This document shows positions 34,340-47,330 of a DNA stretch of 64,000 nucleotides, in pieces (position 1 is the stretch's first letter; every line of letters starts with the position of its first letter). This DNA is from Desmodus rotundus (taxonomy: Eukaryota > Chordata > Mammalia > Chiroptera > Phyllostomidae). The notes beneath the pieces were generated by a model, which made no database searches, was not told the origin of the DNA, and saw nothing but the letters and a program-made list of their open reading frames with translations. The translations under genes were made by a program, and so were the position numbers. Location: NCBI RefSeq assembly GCF_022682495.2, contig NC_071387.1, positions 195,154,143-195,218,142 of the forward strand, in the 5' to 3' direction.

Positions 34340-37300
34340 TAACGACCAAAGGTGGAACAATTTGAGCAATGAAACATCAGTATTTTTTAATAACACAAAG
34401 GTTATTCTTAAACAAAAGGGAAAGGCTGTGGTGCTAACTGGAATAGGAGAAATAAAGACCTTTGTGTAAAATGTGAATAGAAAAATGTCAAGTCACTTTA
34501 GCAGACTGTTTTTTTTTAAATTTTGTGATGCAAAATATTTACTGCAGTTGGCTATTTTGAAAATTTATTTTCCATGACTATGCATACCTAGACACACTTT
34601 GGAAAGTCTTTGTGTAAATTCAGAGTAGCACCTTTACTAGTTTGAAGACCATTAGTATAAAATATGGTATTCCTATTTTACATATATTTACCCATCAAAA
34701 ATTTAATATGAATAGAAATAATTGACAAACTCCAAATTTAGTCAATTTACAAATTTTATTGAGAGTCTGCTATATGGCCTCAGAAACCCCTTCCTTTGCA
34801 CACCCTGAACTATATTAAAAATGTGTGGCATTTTTACAAGGCACATTTCTCATCGCTGCGCATGTAATAACGTCAGGTTCTTACAACAACTTCGTGAAGT
34901 GGTTTACATTGACGTTTTTATTGGAGTAACTAGTATACGAAAAGTAAACAAAAGAAAAGAAAAAAAAATCAGTGTTTAATTTTCATTTGAGCACTTAAAT
35001 AAAACCTGTGATTATTTGTTGCAGGCGTACCTTGAAATATATGTGTTTACTTTATAAACAGTGAAGGGGCTATTAAAGTTTTATAAAATAGTTAATCAAA
35101 GAGTTAATTGTCATAGACTTTTGAAAACAGCCCTATAAATAATATTGTTTGAGTCCAGTAAAGGAAGATAAATAAGAATCAACTCTAATGATTACTCAAT
35201 TTCCATGGAAACTAGACACATATATTTATAGAAAGCTTGATACTTTATAAATATCAAATTGTACCATTATCTGCAGATGCGCCAGCTCTGTCAAAACTTG
35301 CCAAAATTATATAACTATATCTAATATTGTACAAGTGACTTTATGATGAAAATGGCACAAAGTAAAAAATATTGGGTCTCTTTCTACGTCCAATTCTTTT
35401 TTATTTTTACATAATGGAATAATAAATTTTTGTTAATTTAAGATGTTAAAAAGATTACATATTATAATATAATCATACTTTGTTATTAAACATAAATACT
35501 AAATTTTGATATTTTAAAGATAAATATGCAATGCTATTTTTATCACTTTGAACTTTTTAAAGAATGATCCTAAAAACAACCTAACTAAAAAAATACAATT
35601 TTTGTTAAATATTAGTTTATCAGCCATTCAATAATTTTAATATCATTAATTATAGAAAGATTTTATATGTTAAATATAAGTTGAATATTTCTAGTTTTGC
35701 ACTCATCAAACCTAGAAGGGAAGGAAGATTTTTCTTTCATTCTTGGGTGCTACCTTTTTTATTCTTATTTCTCATATACATACTTGTGTTATTCAATGCT
35801 GTAAAGACAAAGGACACTACATTAAAAAAAAATAGCTCAACAAGATAACTGTGATAATTTTATAAACGAATTCTCTGAAAAGCATTTAGATGGGACATAG
35901 TCCATGTTCATATTTTGCCCCTTACGATAAGTTTTATCACATCATTCGTATACAACTTGCCCAGGAAATAATTAATTAGTATTTATTAATGACTAGTAAA
36001 ATTATCTAATACTCATTTTTATCTATTTTGTATAATTAACATCATATTAAAATATAATTTTAGCTTACTATGTAATTACTGACAAAATTGTCATTAGCTG
36101 CATTAACGCTATTTCCACTGAGATTATGGACATAAATTAACTTTTTCTATTTTTATGATTTAACTTTCAAATTGTGTGCTCAGATTAATCTGCTTCAAGT
36201 TATTTATCAATTATGCAAGTATTCTTGTTTAACATACAACAAACAATTTGCCAGGTGTCTCTCAATGCAACTTTGTCATTGAGTTATTTTTAAGACTGCC
36301 CGTGTCCTTTTCATCTGTGTATGCATATTTATATCAGCCCCAGCCTTTGTTGATACCAATTTGGCAGCAAACGTCCAGGTTATCAGCCTTTCTGAACAGA
36401 TGAAAGTGGTCTCCTTAGCAACGGAAGCACTGTAGAATCTCTCAGAACACCTGTTCTTCCTACTTTTAATTCCTGCAGCAGAGATGTATGCATTTGAAAA
36501 CTGCCTTTCATTTTGATTTTTTGCTTTTATATGTTCAGGGAGGTTAAGACAGTGGGAGTTTGCTGAGCGTGGCTGCTCACATAGTTCAAAAGACTAATGC
36601 ATCTACATGGTTTGGAGTCATTATCATGGTTAACAATTCGTAGTTCATCTTTCCCACCCCTGAAATACTCTTCCTGTATTTCCTTAGCAGCCTGAGTAAA
36701 TGGTAAGGTTTGGAAATCCAGCTAAGGCAGTACACATTCTCTTAAGTGCAAATGACAAAACCTGGCTCCATTGTCACCCTCAGGCTTTTTATTCGGTCAA
36801 CATTCATAATTCATTGGGCCCGATAATATAACAGGGCAATGTGCCTGATTGCTTGAGAAAATTACTGTCATATTTTAGCTTATACATTTTTAAATTATTC
36901 ATTTTCTTGATTGTGTAAGGTCATTCTTCTCTTTTTCTTGAAAATTGACCTAAATTTATTCAGACACAGTCGGTATTAGGGCTCATAAAAGCAATTAAGA
37001 GGGAAAATCACTCAGTTATTTTTTCTGTCTTAGAACAAGTTCCTAAGAAACGGAACATTAAGTAGTATTTTAATGTTTCATTTAACAACTCCATGAATAG
37101 TTTCATTTAATTTAAGGGTTTCCATTTTAAGGTATCTCTTAAATTAAGTAAAATAAAGAACATATAAAAAATTGTCTTTATAGACATACAACCTTTCCTA
37201 GTAGTGAAATGTCATTAGAAAAAAAAGAAAGAAGGAGGGAAAACTCATGTGCATGGAGGAGGTTAGAGTTAATTTTGCACATGATGATTCTAGTGTATCT

Positions 37301-38680
37301 CAATTGTTTTCATATGCTAACATAACAACACATACTATTTAATTTTTAGTATATTTTTTGGTCACAATCTGATTTTCTAAATAAGTTGGTAAGCCATTTC
37401 TTTTAAACAAACCAAACTTGGTCAATTAATTAAATATCTCAGGCAAATTGTTTTACATGTTAACTGAGAGTTAAATACATCTTTAATTAGAGAAAATACT
37501 TTTTCTTATGCACAAAACAGTGTAAAAATAACTTCTATATTCTTTTTCACAAATATGCCTATTTAAAGTGATTTGAAAAACTCATCATATTCCCTATAGT
37601 AGGCATTTCACTATTTGACTATTAGAATACGTATACTGAAAGCACGTTATGAGAGATTCACATACATACATTAAAGATGAATTATTCTTTTTTCCCCTTT
37701 TTTCCTCACACACTGCCATTCAATATTTATCTATCTTCTGGAAGTTATAATGTGCCTGCATTTGCTAAAAATCTTAAGGATAAAGTATTTAAATATTTCT
37801 TGATGTTGTTTACACTATCATTTCAGGACATCATTGCTTTTGCATTAAAAAGACACAGCAAATTTGAGGATGAACAACATGAAAAATCACCAGATTTTAC
37901 GTTTATACTTTCTACTCAATAATTACCCATGATAAGATTCCCTTATGACCCTTGTTTTGTTGTTGTTGTTGTTTGTGTTTTTTTCTAAGGTCACCACTTC
38001 TTTCTCCTTTTCCTATTTTCCTCCCTGTCCCCTACCATATTCTTCTTGTTTCCGAAGATGACATTGCTATATTAGTGGTAAGAGCAGATTCTTCCTCTTA
38101 TTCATCACTGTACCTCCAGCAACTAATACACAATACCTATCTTATAAAACTGGCCCAATTTTATACTTAGGTAGATCAATTAAATCTCAAATTTGTATTT
38201 TTATATTTTATATCCAGATGTGTTTACACAGTTACTTCATATTTCTTATCTTTTAGTACCTGCAATGTAAAACCATAGATATTGAAAGCCAAGCATAGTC
38301 AACTGAACATCATAATAAGATTGTATGTCATAGGTGATTCTAGCTGCTGGAACAAATAACAATCCAACATTTCATGACATAAAATTATTTCTACCTCTGT
38401 CTAATTAAGCTCAAAATGAGTTCATACTGGTATCTCAATTCTATTCCTTACCACCTGTATCTTTCAAGCATCCCTCTCTTGCTTATCTGTGAACTTGCAT
38501 GCTAGTCGTGAGGAAACTGGCTTCCATCGATTTAACTGCTCAGTTTCAGAGTGCATGGATAGCAGTGTCAGACCTGCTAACTTGCACCCATATGGGAAAT
38601 AGCTTCATGAACAAGAGCACAGTGCTTATGTGTTATGATTTTGCCTATAGATTTAAAAAATCCATTATTTTCTAAAGTTT
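34340..38680. other. Unique AT-rich stretch, no recognised gene
   Basis: This is the longest part of the window with almost no repeat I recognise. A less AT-rich island at about 36250-36680 carries a candidate RFX site. A weak L2-like tail (tgtacctccagcaactaata) lies at about 38090-38150. No exon is apparent. Confidence 0.55.
36409..36422 (+). promoter_or_regulatory. Candidate RFX X-box
   Basis: gtctccttagcaac fits the RFX-binding X-box pattern GTNNCC-N2-RGYAAC. It lies in a non-repetitive, compositionally distinct island. A single motif of this kind occurs by chance in many places, so function is a guess. Confidence 0.3.
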
Positions 38681-38689
38681 CTTAAATCA

Positions 38690-39845
38690 GCAGGTTGACA
38701 TCTTCCTTCCTTCTACCCACTCTATTCAGGAGATTATTTTATATATTTGTAATACAGTTAGATCACTTTGTCTGAGCCTGCTTTGTGCTCTCAGGTCATC
38801 TGACTCCCTAAATGATTTCTTTTATTTGCATTCATGAAGGGGTACCTTCATGCTGTAAGTTGTAGTATGACATATGTGTAGCATGATTTATACACAGTTA
38901 TATTATCCACAGAATAGTTTTGCCATCCTAAAAAGTTCCTCTGCTTCACATATTCAACCCTCCTTTCCTTCCCCTAAATCCTTGGAAGCTACTCATCTTT
39001 TTAGTCTCCTGGTTTTGCCTTTTCCTGGTGTCATATAATGGGAATAATATAGCAAGTAGGCTTTACAGACTGCCTTCTGTCATCTAGCGATGCACATTTA
39101 AAGTTTATCCTGTCTTCCTGTGGCTTCATATATCAATTATTCTTGTCTTTGAAGAAATAATCTATTACACAGATGCACAATAGTTACTTTAACCATTTAT
39201 CTATTAAGGAACATTTTAAAGGCTTCTAGTTTTTGCCAATTATGAATAAACTGCTATAAACTATTCACATGCAGGTTATGGGGTGGCCATAGTTTTAAAA
39301 ATCAATTGAGTAAATGCAAAGGGGAACAATGGAGGGTCCTATGGTAAGACTATATACTTTCTTATCTGTATCTATATCTTTATCTACATCTAAATATAGC
39401 CAATATGATTACTAAATGTTGCCAAGCCACTTTCCAAAATAGCTAAACTATTCTGAATTCTTGTTGGTGAGAAGTAAGAGTTACTGTGGATCTGCATATC
39501 TACTCGCACTTAGTATTGTCGTTTTTTCCATTTCAGCCATTCTATTAGGTGTGTGGTGGTGTCCCATTGTTGTTTCAATTTGTGCTCCTTTAATGAAAAA
39601 TACTGTATATCTCTTAAGGCTTATTTGACAGATATATATATATCTGTCTTCATTGGCCCAAATATCTTCCAATCATTTATTCTCTTCAGATATATGAGTT
39701 TCTGTTTGTTTGTTTGTTTGTCTGGTTATATTGCTGAGTCAAGAGTTTTTATTTTTGTATACAAGTCCTTTATTATATATGTGTTTTGCAAATTTTTTTG
39801 CCAGTCTGTGCTCTTACCTGTTGCATACTTCCTTTTTTTATTAGA
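38690..39845 (-). mobile_element. Old L1 (L1M-type) 3' region
   Basis: Antisense L1 3' words follow in order over about 1.1 kb: tccttcccctaaatccttgg, tctcctggttttgccttttc, tgccaattatgaataaactg, actttccaaaatagctaaac, gccattctattaggtgtgtg, attgttgtttcaatttgtgc, atatgtgttttgcaaatttt and tgccagtctgtgctctta. Many substitutions and gaps show it is ancient and coding-dead. Confidence 0.75.
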
Positions 39846-39859
39846 GTCTTAATAGTTTA

Positions 39860-40935
39860 ATTATAGTTATCTTAAATTCCCCATCCCATAATTCCAAAAT
39901 GTATCTCATCTATACATCTGGGTTTGATGATTTCCTTATATCTTCACACTTTATTTTATTGTCATTTAGCATGCCTTGTAAACTTTTACTGAAAGTCAAA
40001 CATGATGTATTTAGTAATAGCCACTAAGGTAAAAGCATTATAGCTAGAGGTTTTAAATTTATCTGGCTAGGAGTAAGCTTGTATTTAATATTTATTGTAG
40101 CTGTAGATGCCTGAGGCCTTAAAATTCTTCTAACATTCTTTGTCCCCCTTGCTATCCTGGGCTCCTCTAAGAATGTCTCCTTAAATAGGGTCAGTGCCTT
40201 GCGGCTCTTTCAGCCTCAATTGTCATTATTCACTTAGAGCCCTGTATATTTGGTAGTAAGGTGTATGGGTCAGGAAGCATTCTGTAATCTTATGATTGGA
40301 TCACAGCATTTTTGGAGGCCTTTGTACTAGTGCTTTGACCTTCAAAATTATCTTACACTGCCTCACCACCCTTAGGTTTGACAGAAAATTTAGAGGTGTA
40401 GAGTTGGATAATTTCTCTTTCACTGACTCAGATAAGGCTCTGGTAAATTATTGTTTCCTTGCAAAATAGTTTTTTTTTTATGGAAAATGTCTGGGGCAAT
40501 TTTAAAAGTTATTTTTCCTATCACCCTGCCAGAAATATGAGAGTTTTCCTTCGGGATTCACCTTGAGAACCTGCTGGGGTTGCTGCAGGTAAAGCCCATG
40601 AACATTCAGGGATCCTTGAGACTGTGGCCCTAGAGATTCTCACTGTCATAATAGTCCACAACTCACCTCTAGCAATTCATCGGAGTTACTGTGCAGGTAT
40701 TCACGATAGTTTGTGGTTCTAGTATCTTCTGATCCTAGTAAGTATATTTGGGCTGTGATTATCTGCATTCACTCCTCTCCCTGGATTTTGGGGTCACGAT
40801 GTTCCCTGTGAGCTCAAGTTTTCAGTGGATCCAAGAAAAGTCATTGATTTTAATGTGTTCACCTTTTTTTTTTTTCTTGTAAGTCAAGGAGTGACAACTT
40901 CCGAGCTGTAAGTGTCAGAGCTGAAACTAGTCCAG
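39860..40935. repeat. Probable continuation of old LINE-derived DNA
   Basis: The 3' part (gctcaagttttcagtggatc, caagaaaagtcattgatttt, gagtgacaacttccgagctg) resembles antisense sequence of old L1M/HAL1-type elements. The part between 39900 and 40780 is not recognised. Treat as tentative. Confidence 0.35.
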
Positions 40936-41164
40936 AATACTGGTTTTTAGCATTTCTGTCCAGAAAAGACCACACACTTTTGTCTGGACAGCAGTGGCAA
41001 GCACTATGAAGACTGTGTCACCTGGCTGCGGCAGGTTCTGGGGAATGCAGTCCCTGTCTGAGCAACCTCATCCTGGTGACAGCTCCTGGAGGGAAAGCGG
41101 GGGCTTTGGCAGACAAGTCAGGTCTCTCATCAACAAAGCTTGTGAAGAAACAGACAAATCAACT

Positions 41165-41320
41165 TTAAGAAAGCACTTACTGAGTTCCCAACACTATACT
41201 AGATAGTTATGGACGTGATCTCATTACAATCCTTAATTGCTATCTGAGAATATTAGACCATGCAGGAGACTGGATCAAAGACTTTAGTCAAATGCCCAAG
41301 GGAAAATAGCTCAATTGACA
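41165..41320 (-). repeat. MIR fragment
   Basis: actgagttcccaacactata, gtgatctcattacaatcctt and tcaaatgcccaaggg follow the antisense MIR order with an internal gap. Confidence 0.45.
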
Positions 41321-41414
41321 TTTTAACCTAAACTGATATAATTCAAAAGTCTACATACTTTGGAAAGTGTTTGATCTAGGTTTGAGATTTTATTAAATTT
41401 TAATCTAAATATGA

Positions 41415-41590
41415 TTGCAATCAACCCTCTGTGTCTGCAAGTTCTGCATAAGCAGATTCAACCAACTTCAGATTAAAATCCACGGATGTGAATGTGGAGG
41501 ACCAACTATGGGACTTGAGCATCAGTGGATTTAGTATCTGCAGTGGTTCCCGGGAGCTATTTGCCCAAAGGTTCCCACGGACAAATGTGT
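41415..41590 (-). mobile_element. Tigger/MER2-like fragment
   Basis: caaccctctgtgtctgcaag, ttctgcataagcagattcaa, ccaacttcagattaaaatcc, aggaccaactatgggacttg and agcatcagtggatttagtat match antisense MER2-type ends with the middle deleted. Non-autonomous and non-coding. Confidence 0.65.
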
Positions 41591-41844
41591 TTATAAAATC
41601 AGTTGAGAATTAATTATACATAGTGGAAAATATTCTAATCAAAGAACATTGTAGTTTTCTACATTTAGTGAAGTTGAGTGTCATAGTATATGCCACTATC
41701 TCTAAGTGAATTATTCAATATCCTCACTTCTGCTTTTCCAAGACCCCAGTGTGGAGACCACAGCTATTTTTCTTTAAGGACTTCCAGCCTTAACTATCCC
41801 TCCTCCAGAGCTCCTTTAAAAAAATATATTATGTTCATCTTTGC

Positions 41845-41960
41845 TATGGTGAATAATATATTCTAACTGTAACATGATGGATAATATATTTTAACTGTAA
41901 TATAATAAATGATATATTCTAACCATAATACAGTGAATAACACATTCTAACTGTAAAATA
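41845..41960. repeat. AT-rich tandem repeat, ~30-bp unit, about four copies
   Basis: The unit (g)tgaataatatattctaactg is seen at about 41849, then as gatggataatatattttaac, aataaatgatatattctaac and gtgaataacacattctaact. Copies differ by a few substitutions and small length changes. Confidence 0.8.
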
Positions 41961-43299
41961 TTCTGTGTTTTTCATCAAAAAGAAAGTTATTCTCATAGTA
42001 ACTGACTTCCTTACTGAATTCAATTTTAATATTTTCTTAGTTGGAACTCCTGGATAAAACAAGTAGCCAAACATACCACCAGAAAATAATAACGCTGTCT
42101 CATTTTCAATATTTATACACCTTTAATCTTATTACACTTGCCAGGACATTATAAAGCAATAGCAGTAGTAGCAAATACACTTGTCTTCTTTACATTCACT
42201 CTTGCTGGGATCATTGCAATGACTTCATAGCTAGGTCCTCAGACTCCATTATTATTCTATTCAATCAGCTCCTCACAGAGCATGGTAGCGATTCATTTAA
42301 CTTTTGTCTTGGATGCTAGCTGGTCAGGTCAATGATTGCAGGAACTAGGAAAGTTAACTCAATGGCGGTCACCATAAGGATTTCCATAGCATCTCAAACA
42401 AAGTATAGCTGTACAATGTATGTTAAAGTATACTTTTATTTACTTATTTGTTTTAAGATTTTCCTAGCACTTTGACATATCTTGTCAAACAAAAGGGAAT
42501 TGAGGAAATAGTAGGAGTAGAGTCTCATTAATAACTTTATGAAATGGAAGGAATAATGATAGGAATCTGGCACTACTATACAATTGATGATCCCAATGCA
42601 TGGTAATATGGCACATAGAGAGAGGGTTGTAAGAATGTTATCCAAATTTTATCCTTCTCCAAGTTTCTGTTCTCCTGCCTATAATTCTATTGGGCAAACG
42701 TACCTAGAAGCCAGAAGGCAAGGGAGCTATTGAGAAGTCCAGAAAAGTTAGCTATACCGAATGCTAAATTGCTTGGAGAAACAGAAAATGGAGCATCATT
42801 GTGAGTGTTCAACTGAAAATAACTTGGCATAAGGGAATCCATTGTGTGCTGTGTCCAGGGAAAACATTCTTCATCTCATCATACAGCATGTACAACCATA
42901 ACAAGTATTATGATGTTTCTAAGTAATATCAATTCAGTCATACTTCAACTTTAAAACATTAATTACCAGTGACTTTCATACAAACTCTGGGGACAAAAGA
43001 GGGAAAGGGAATTGTTAAATAAAATTAAACAGAGCTATTTCAATTCATGGTTTTGTGTATGGATATAAAGTCTAAGTTGATAATGATTTCCTTTGTTTCC
43101 ATTTTTCCTTAAATTCTGTGAGCACATTAGTAGAATGGAGTACATGAATGGGTGACTTAATCCTTTACTTCTATGAGATCCAAAACCCTAGTATCCTCTG
43201 TTTGTTGGATAGCTGTACAGGACTATCAGACTAGTGCCCTTAAGAGGTTTCTCACTCAGTAATCTGGTTTCCAAATTTGGTTTTCCTTAGTCTTATCAT

Positions 43300-45650
43300 A
43301 TGAAAGCAATACAGGTTTCCCTTGGAAATCAGGATCTATCGCTTTGGTAGTCAACTCTGTCTTTTTTTCGAGGATGGAAATAGTCTTAACTTCCAACGTA
43401 ACAGACAAACAAAACAACATGCATGGGCCAATAGATATATTGCTCCCATTGCAATTAAGATCTCACTGAACCAGACTATGAGGAGTGGATGCAAACATTT
43501 ATTCAGTAGATTATTTGGAGTCATATGAGGATGGCCACTCTCAGATTCACCCCATAGTTTACACCTGACAGTAGGGATGTGACAGGGTCTATGGTCCTTA
43601 GGTTTGAAGCATAGAGCTAAAGTTCCCAGATGTCTTTCAACTGAAACTGTAACAGAAACTTTGGTAGAAATTTCTCTTCTGTCAAGCCAGCTTTTCTGTG
43701 GTGATGGAGCACTAGAAAAATTAAATTCTTACGTTGTAGTTCATTGCCCCATTACTTTCTACATTAAAGGAGACTTTTGGTTGGTATTCTATAATTCCAA
43801 AATGATGATGGTGTCAGACACTAAAGGCAAGAAAGGCAAGTCTATATCAAAAGTAATGTGTCAATTTTTGGATTACAAATAGCTGCTCTGTCTGTGATGG
43901 AAAGCATCCAAAATATCCATCTGTTATCTGGGCCTTCTAGGAATAGAGGGGCAAAGAGTTGGCCAATGTTCCAGGGAAATTGGACACAGCAGGACTTTGG
44001 TAAACTCATTCATAGCATCATTTATGCCACTATGACACATTTGTCCATAAACCCTTTGATCAAGCTGAGGTGGCAAGGTAAAATGGTTGGATGGCATCTA
44101 TACAACTTTGAAACAATTTTGTTTTGTTTTAAACCCACTTGGGAGATTACCAAATCTTTTCCATCAAGGGACAGATAGTAAACATTTTAGGCTTTGTGGT
44201 CCATAAAATCTCTATTACAACTACTCATCTCCATGGTTCTAAGCTCAAAAGCAGAGACAGAGAACACACAAATGAGCAAATGTGGCTGTGTTCCAATAAA
44301 ACTTAATTTACACAGATGGTATGGCAGATTTAGTCCACAGGCCACAGTGTGCCAACCCTGATCTACTTGATTATTGAACAATTCACCTATCTGTAAGCCA
44401 GTCCTCTGTTAACTGGTAATAGGAAAATGACTAAGAGGCCAGTTTCATCATGTATCACAAAAGTCAGACCCAATGGTGTGGTGGAACTGTCTTGCACAGG
44501 CTCCCATGAGCCAATTATATACTTATCTTTCTATTTATAATTAATGTCCAACATGGAGTGCTATACTATGAAAATCAGAAGATATGGTAATCAGGGATTC
44601 TGGTCACCTCCGGTGGGGGGCTGGGTGTTGAACATCTCTAGCACAGCACTGGTCTGAGCCCTTGCTCATGCAGTTTAATTGCCTTGAAGACTGGCTCTAT
44701 TTTATGATGCAAGGTTGTTCTGCATATCTTATATTATGATTGGATAGGTCAGTTTACATTTAATGCATAATTTCTTGTTATATTTCTGCTTATGCTGCTT
44801 TAGACATTTTCTGATTATATATAATAAGCAGGATCTTAATTGGTAGCTGATCCATTTTATTTATACAGACCCCACTATCAAACATCTGTCTTCAGGTTCC
44901 TGCTGGTCAAAACAGTATGAACAGTACTTTGGCTCTGTCACTTATAATAATAAAGTTTTCTTGTCTTTGCTGGATAAACATAAAATCTGGTTACTACTCC
45001 AATTCCATTATTTCCATCAAGTTTAGGACTGCAGCCTTGTGGTGGCTTTGTACAGCTTCGTCACTGCCTATCGGTGATCTTCCCAGCCACACTGGTAGCC
45101 ACCTCTCCAACGGATTCCATAACAAAAGGTAAAGGTTGTAAACTCCAGGCCCTTTGAAGGTTATCTTAGGAGGTAGCTGAGTAGGAATATTATAGTTCTA
45201 TTTCAACATTTTCCTTGGTCCAAATAAGCCTTTTAACTGCTTTCTCTACAAAAAAAAAAAAAAAAAAAGGCAAAGTAATATGGGCATTCTTTCCAGCCGG
45301 CAACCATGAATCCAGTCATGAAATTAGCCAACTAACAAATTATAAATGGCAACTCCCAGCGACTGCTCCAACACTCCCATGGAGGTGTAGTTTTCTGTGT
45401 AACTCTAGTACTGAGTCAGAGCTCTGGTTAGAAATATCAGAACTTTCAAGTGGGTTACTGAGAATTTCTAAAAAAAAGTAGCCGTCTCAGACATGTGGGA
45501 AGGGCTGTGAAAACTGCGGTCACAGTATAGTTCTCAGGGACAACGACAGCAGGCAATGCTGCTACCATAGACCTGAAGAGAGAGAGAGGCAGAAGTTTCC
45601 TGACAGTAAGTCTACTCCTAAAGCGATCTTTTTGGTGGAGGCACACAGTG
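43300..45650. other. Low-repeat block, possibly old ERV- or LINE-derived; contains a hAT copy and a poly(A) run
   Basis: Several 70-106-codon open frames occur (for example 43604-43882 and 43858-44178), but I see no retroviral or cellular motif in them and they have no start context in common. The block may be an aged ERV internal region; I cannot show it. A pure A run of 18 lies at about 45250-45268. Confidence 0.3.
44140..44365 (+). mobile_element. hAT-type non-autonomous DNA transposon remnant
   Basis: The words ggacagatagtaaacatttt, aggctttgtggtccataaaa, aaatgtggctgtgttccaat, aaaacttaatttacacagat and gccacagtgtgccaaccctg match a very common mammalian hAT repeat (ccagatagtaaatattttag ... 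ccaataaaactttatttaca). I do not assign the subfamily name. Confidence 0.65.
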
Positions 45651-45949
45651 AACATGTACTGATCTGACAGGGAGGGGCCAGGGGAATAAGTACCCCCAAC
45701 CTATCTAAACCCAATTAATAGCCAGAGTGCCAGGAGACTGTTAAAACTGTCAATTAAAGTCAGAGCTCTAGGCCACAGGGCTGACTTGAGAATAGTCAAC
45801 AGTGAATCTGGAAAGGTCACAGGAAAATACCTAGCACGGACAGAGTGCCGCAGCCATAAAAGTGGCTCTGAGAAAACCATAAATTAAAAGAAGAGTTGAG
45901 TGAAAAAAATAGTATCAGAAAAGTCAAAGGCAAAATTTATAACTACAAT

Positions 45950-46170
45950 AATGTTAATGGCTTCAATTTGTTAAGCATTCGCTATTTTGAAGGCACTGGA
46001 AAAAAATCTCATTATGCCTTAAAACATCTGTATGTGGCCGTCATTATTTTTTCTTAATGACGAAGAACATGTGTCTCACAGATGTTGTGTAACATTTCTA
46101 AGGTTACACAGAGAATAAGTTAAAGGCAGTTTTGTGGCAAAGTCAGCCTTTTAAATACCGAATCCTAAAT
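45950..46170 (-). repeat. MIR SINE
   Basis: ttgaaggcactgg, atctcattatgccttaaaac, acatttctaaggttacacag and tttgtggcaaagtcagcctt follow the antisense MIR layout, strongly diverged. Confidence 0.5.
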
Positions 46171-47095
46171 AGTTGTGTCAAGCTCTATGGAGCAGATGAA
46201 GAAGGAAAGATGTAAAAACAATTGTTGTTGGATTTGACACACTTACTTGCTGATTAGTGATCGTAGATTCCTGGTGTTAAACAAGGGTCTCTGCAAGAAG
46301 TGGAGGCAGCAGTTATAGATTTGATTTCAAACAGTGAGAAAGAAGTAGGATGCTACCAGTTACAGGCTGCCTTGTATATTATGTATGTGTGTTTATATAT
46401 TAAAGACACACACACATTGATATTTTAAACAGCACACCTATAGGGATTTGAAATAAAATAGAGTGAAACATTTTGCACAGGAAAAATTCAAAATACTGAG
46501 TGATGTGTTATAGAGGCAAAGGATTCCCAAATTCTGTAGGGAGGCTTGGTTTCGGTGTACAGTAATGTGCTTCCTACAATTTTCTCATTAAGATAGATGA
46601 GCATTATAGCATAATTATTTTTATTTCATTGGACATATTCTATTTTTCATATGAAATGTTTATAAAACATCAAATTTATAAGCACACAGATTATTTTAGA
46701 CTTTTAGGAAATGTTCTGTATTATAATGATAAATTTAAATTTTGAAATACAATTTTCTGTTTGTGTTGTCAACTTGTAAATGATTTATATTTTGTAATTA
46801 TTAAAATTTTTTTAAATATCTAATTTTGTGGCCTACGATATCTTTCCAGAGTCTACAGAGCTTTCCAAATGTAGAGGAAAGTGAAGTAAGTTTTACGACT
46901 TTGAAACCAAGAAAAATCTCACCTTTTTTTAGCCCCTTTTGAATGAATTTACTGGTGTCCCATTTGCTCCAACTGCTGAGTTCACTTCGGCCTCCCATGA
47001 ACACAGGAACAGTTAACTAAAACTGGCAGTTCTGGAGACGTGTGCTTTTCTTCTTTACATGGAGACCCCACAGTGGTACTTCACTTTCTGCATCG
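46171..47095. other. AT-rich DNA, no recognised gene
   Basis: A short (ca/tg)n run at about 46384-46420 is the only structure seen. Confidence 0.5.
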
Positions 47096-47129
47096 AGCTA
47101 GCTAATTAGGAAAATAATAATCGCTCACT

Positions 47130-47330
47130 GTCAGTGACTTTTTCTCACATGTCAGGTACTGTTCTAAATAACATATAAATTATTTCATCGTCATGTCATT
47201 TCTTTGAGGAGAGTTTAAGTAAAATTACATTCATTTTACAGATACAGTACAAGGTGGTTAAATAATGTGCCGAAGTACTCAGATCAAAAGTATCGGAGCT
47301 GTCTGGTTATCGATGCTGAAAGTTTTCCCA
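47130..47330 (-). repeat. MIR SINE
   Basis: ctcacatgtcaggtactgtt, ctaaataacatataaattat, tacattcattttacagatac, ggtggttaaataatgtgcc and gtatcggagctgtctggtta match antisense MIR in order. The 113-codon open frame at 47267-47608 starts inside it and is not a gene. Confidence 0.65.

Noticed and set aside
43604..44178. Adjacent open frames considered as a retroviral gene remnant
   Set aside because: No retroviral motif is visible; a hAT repeat overlaps the end and the frames are not continuous.
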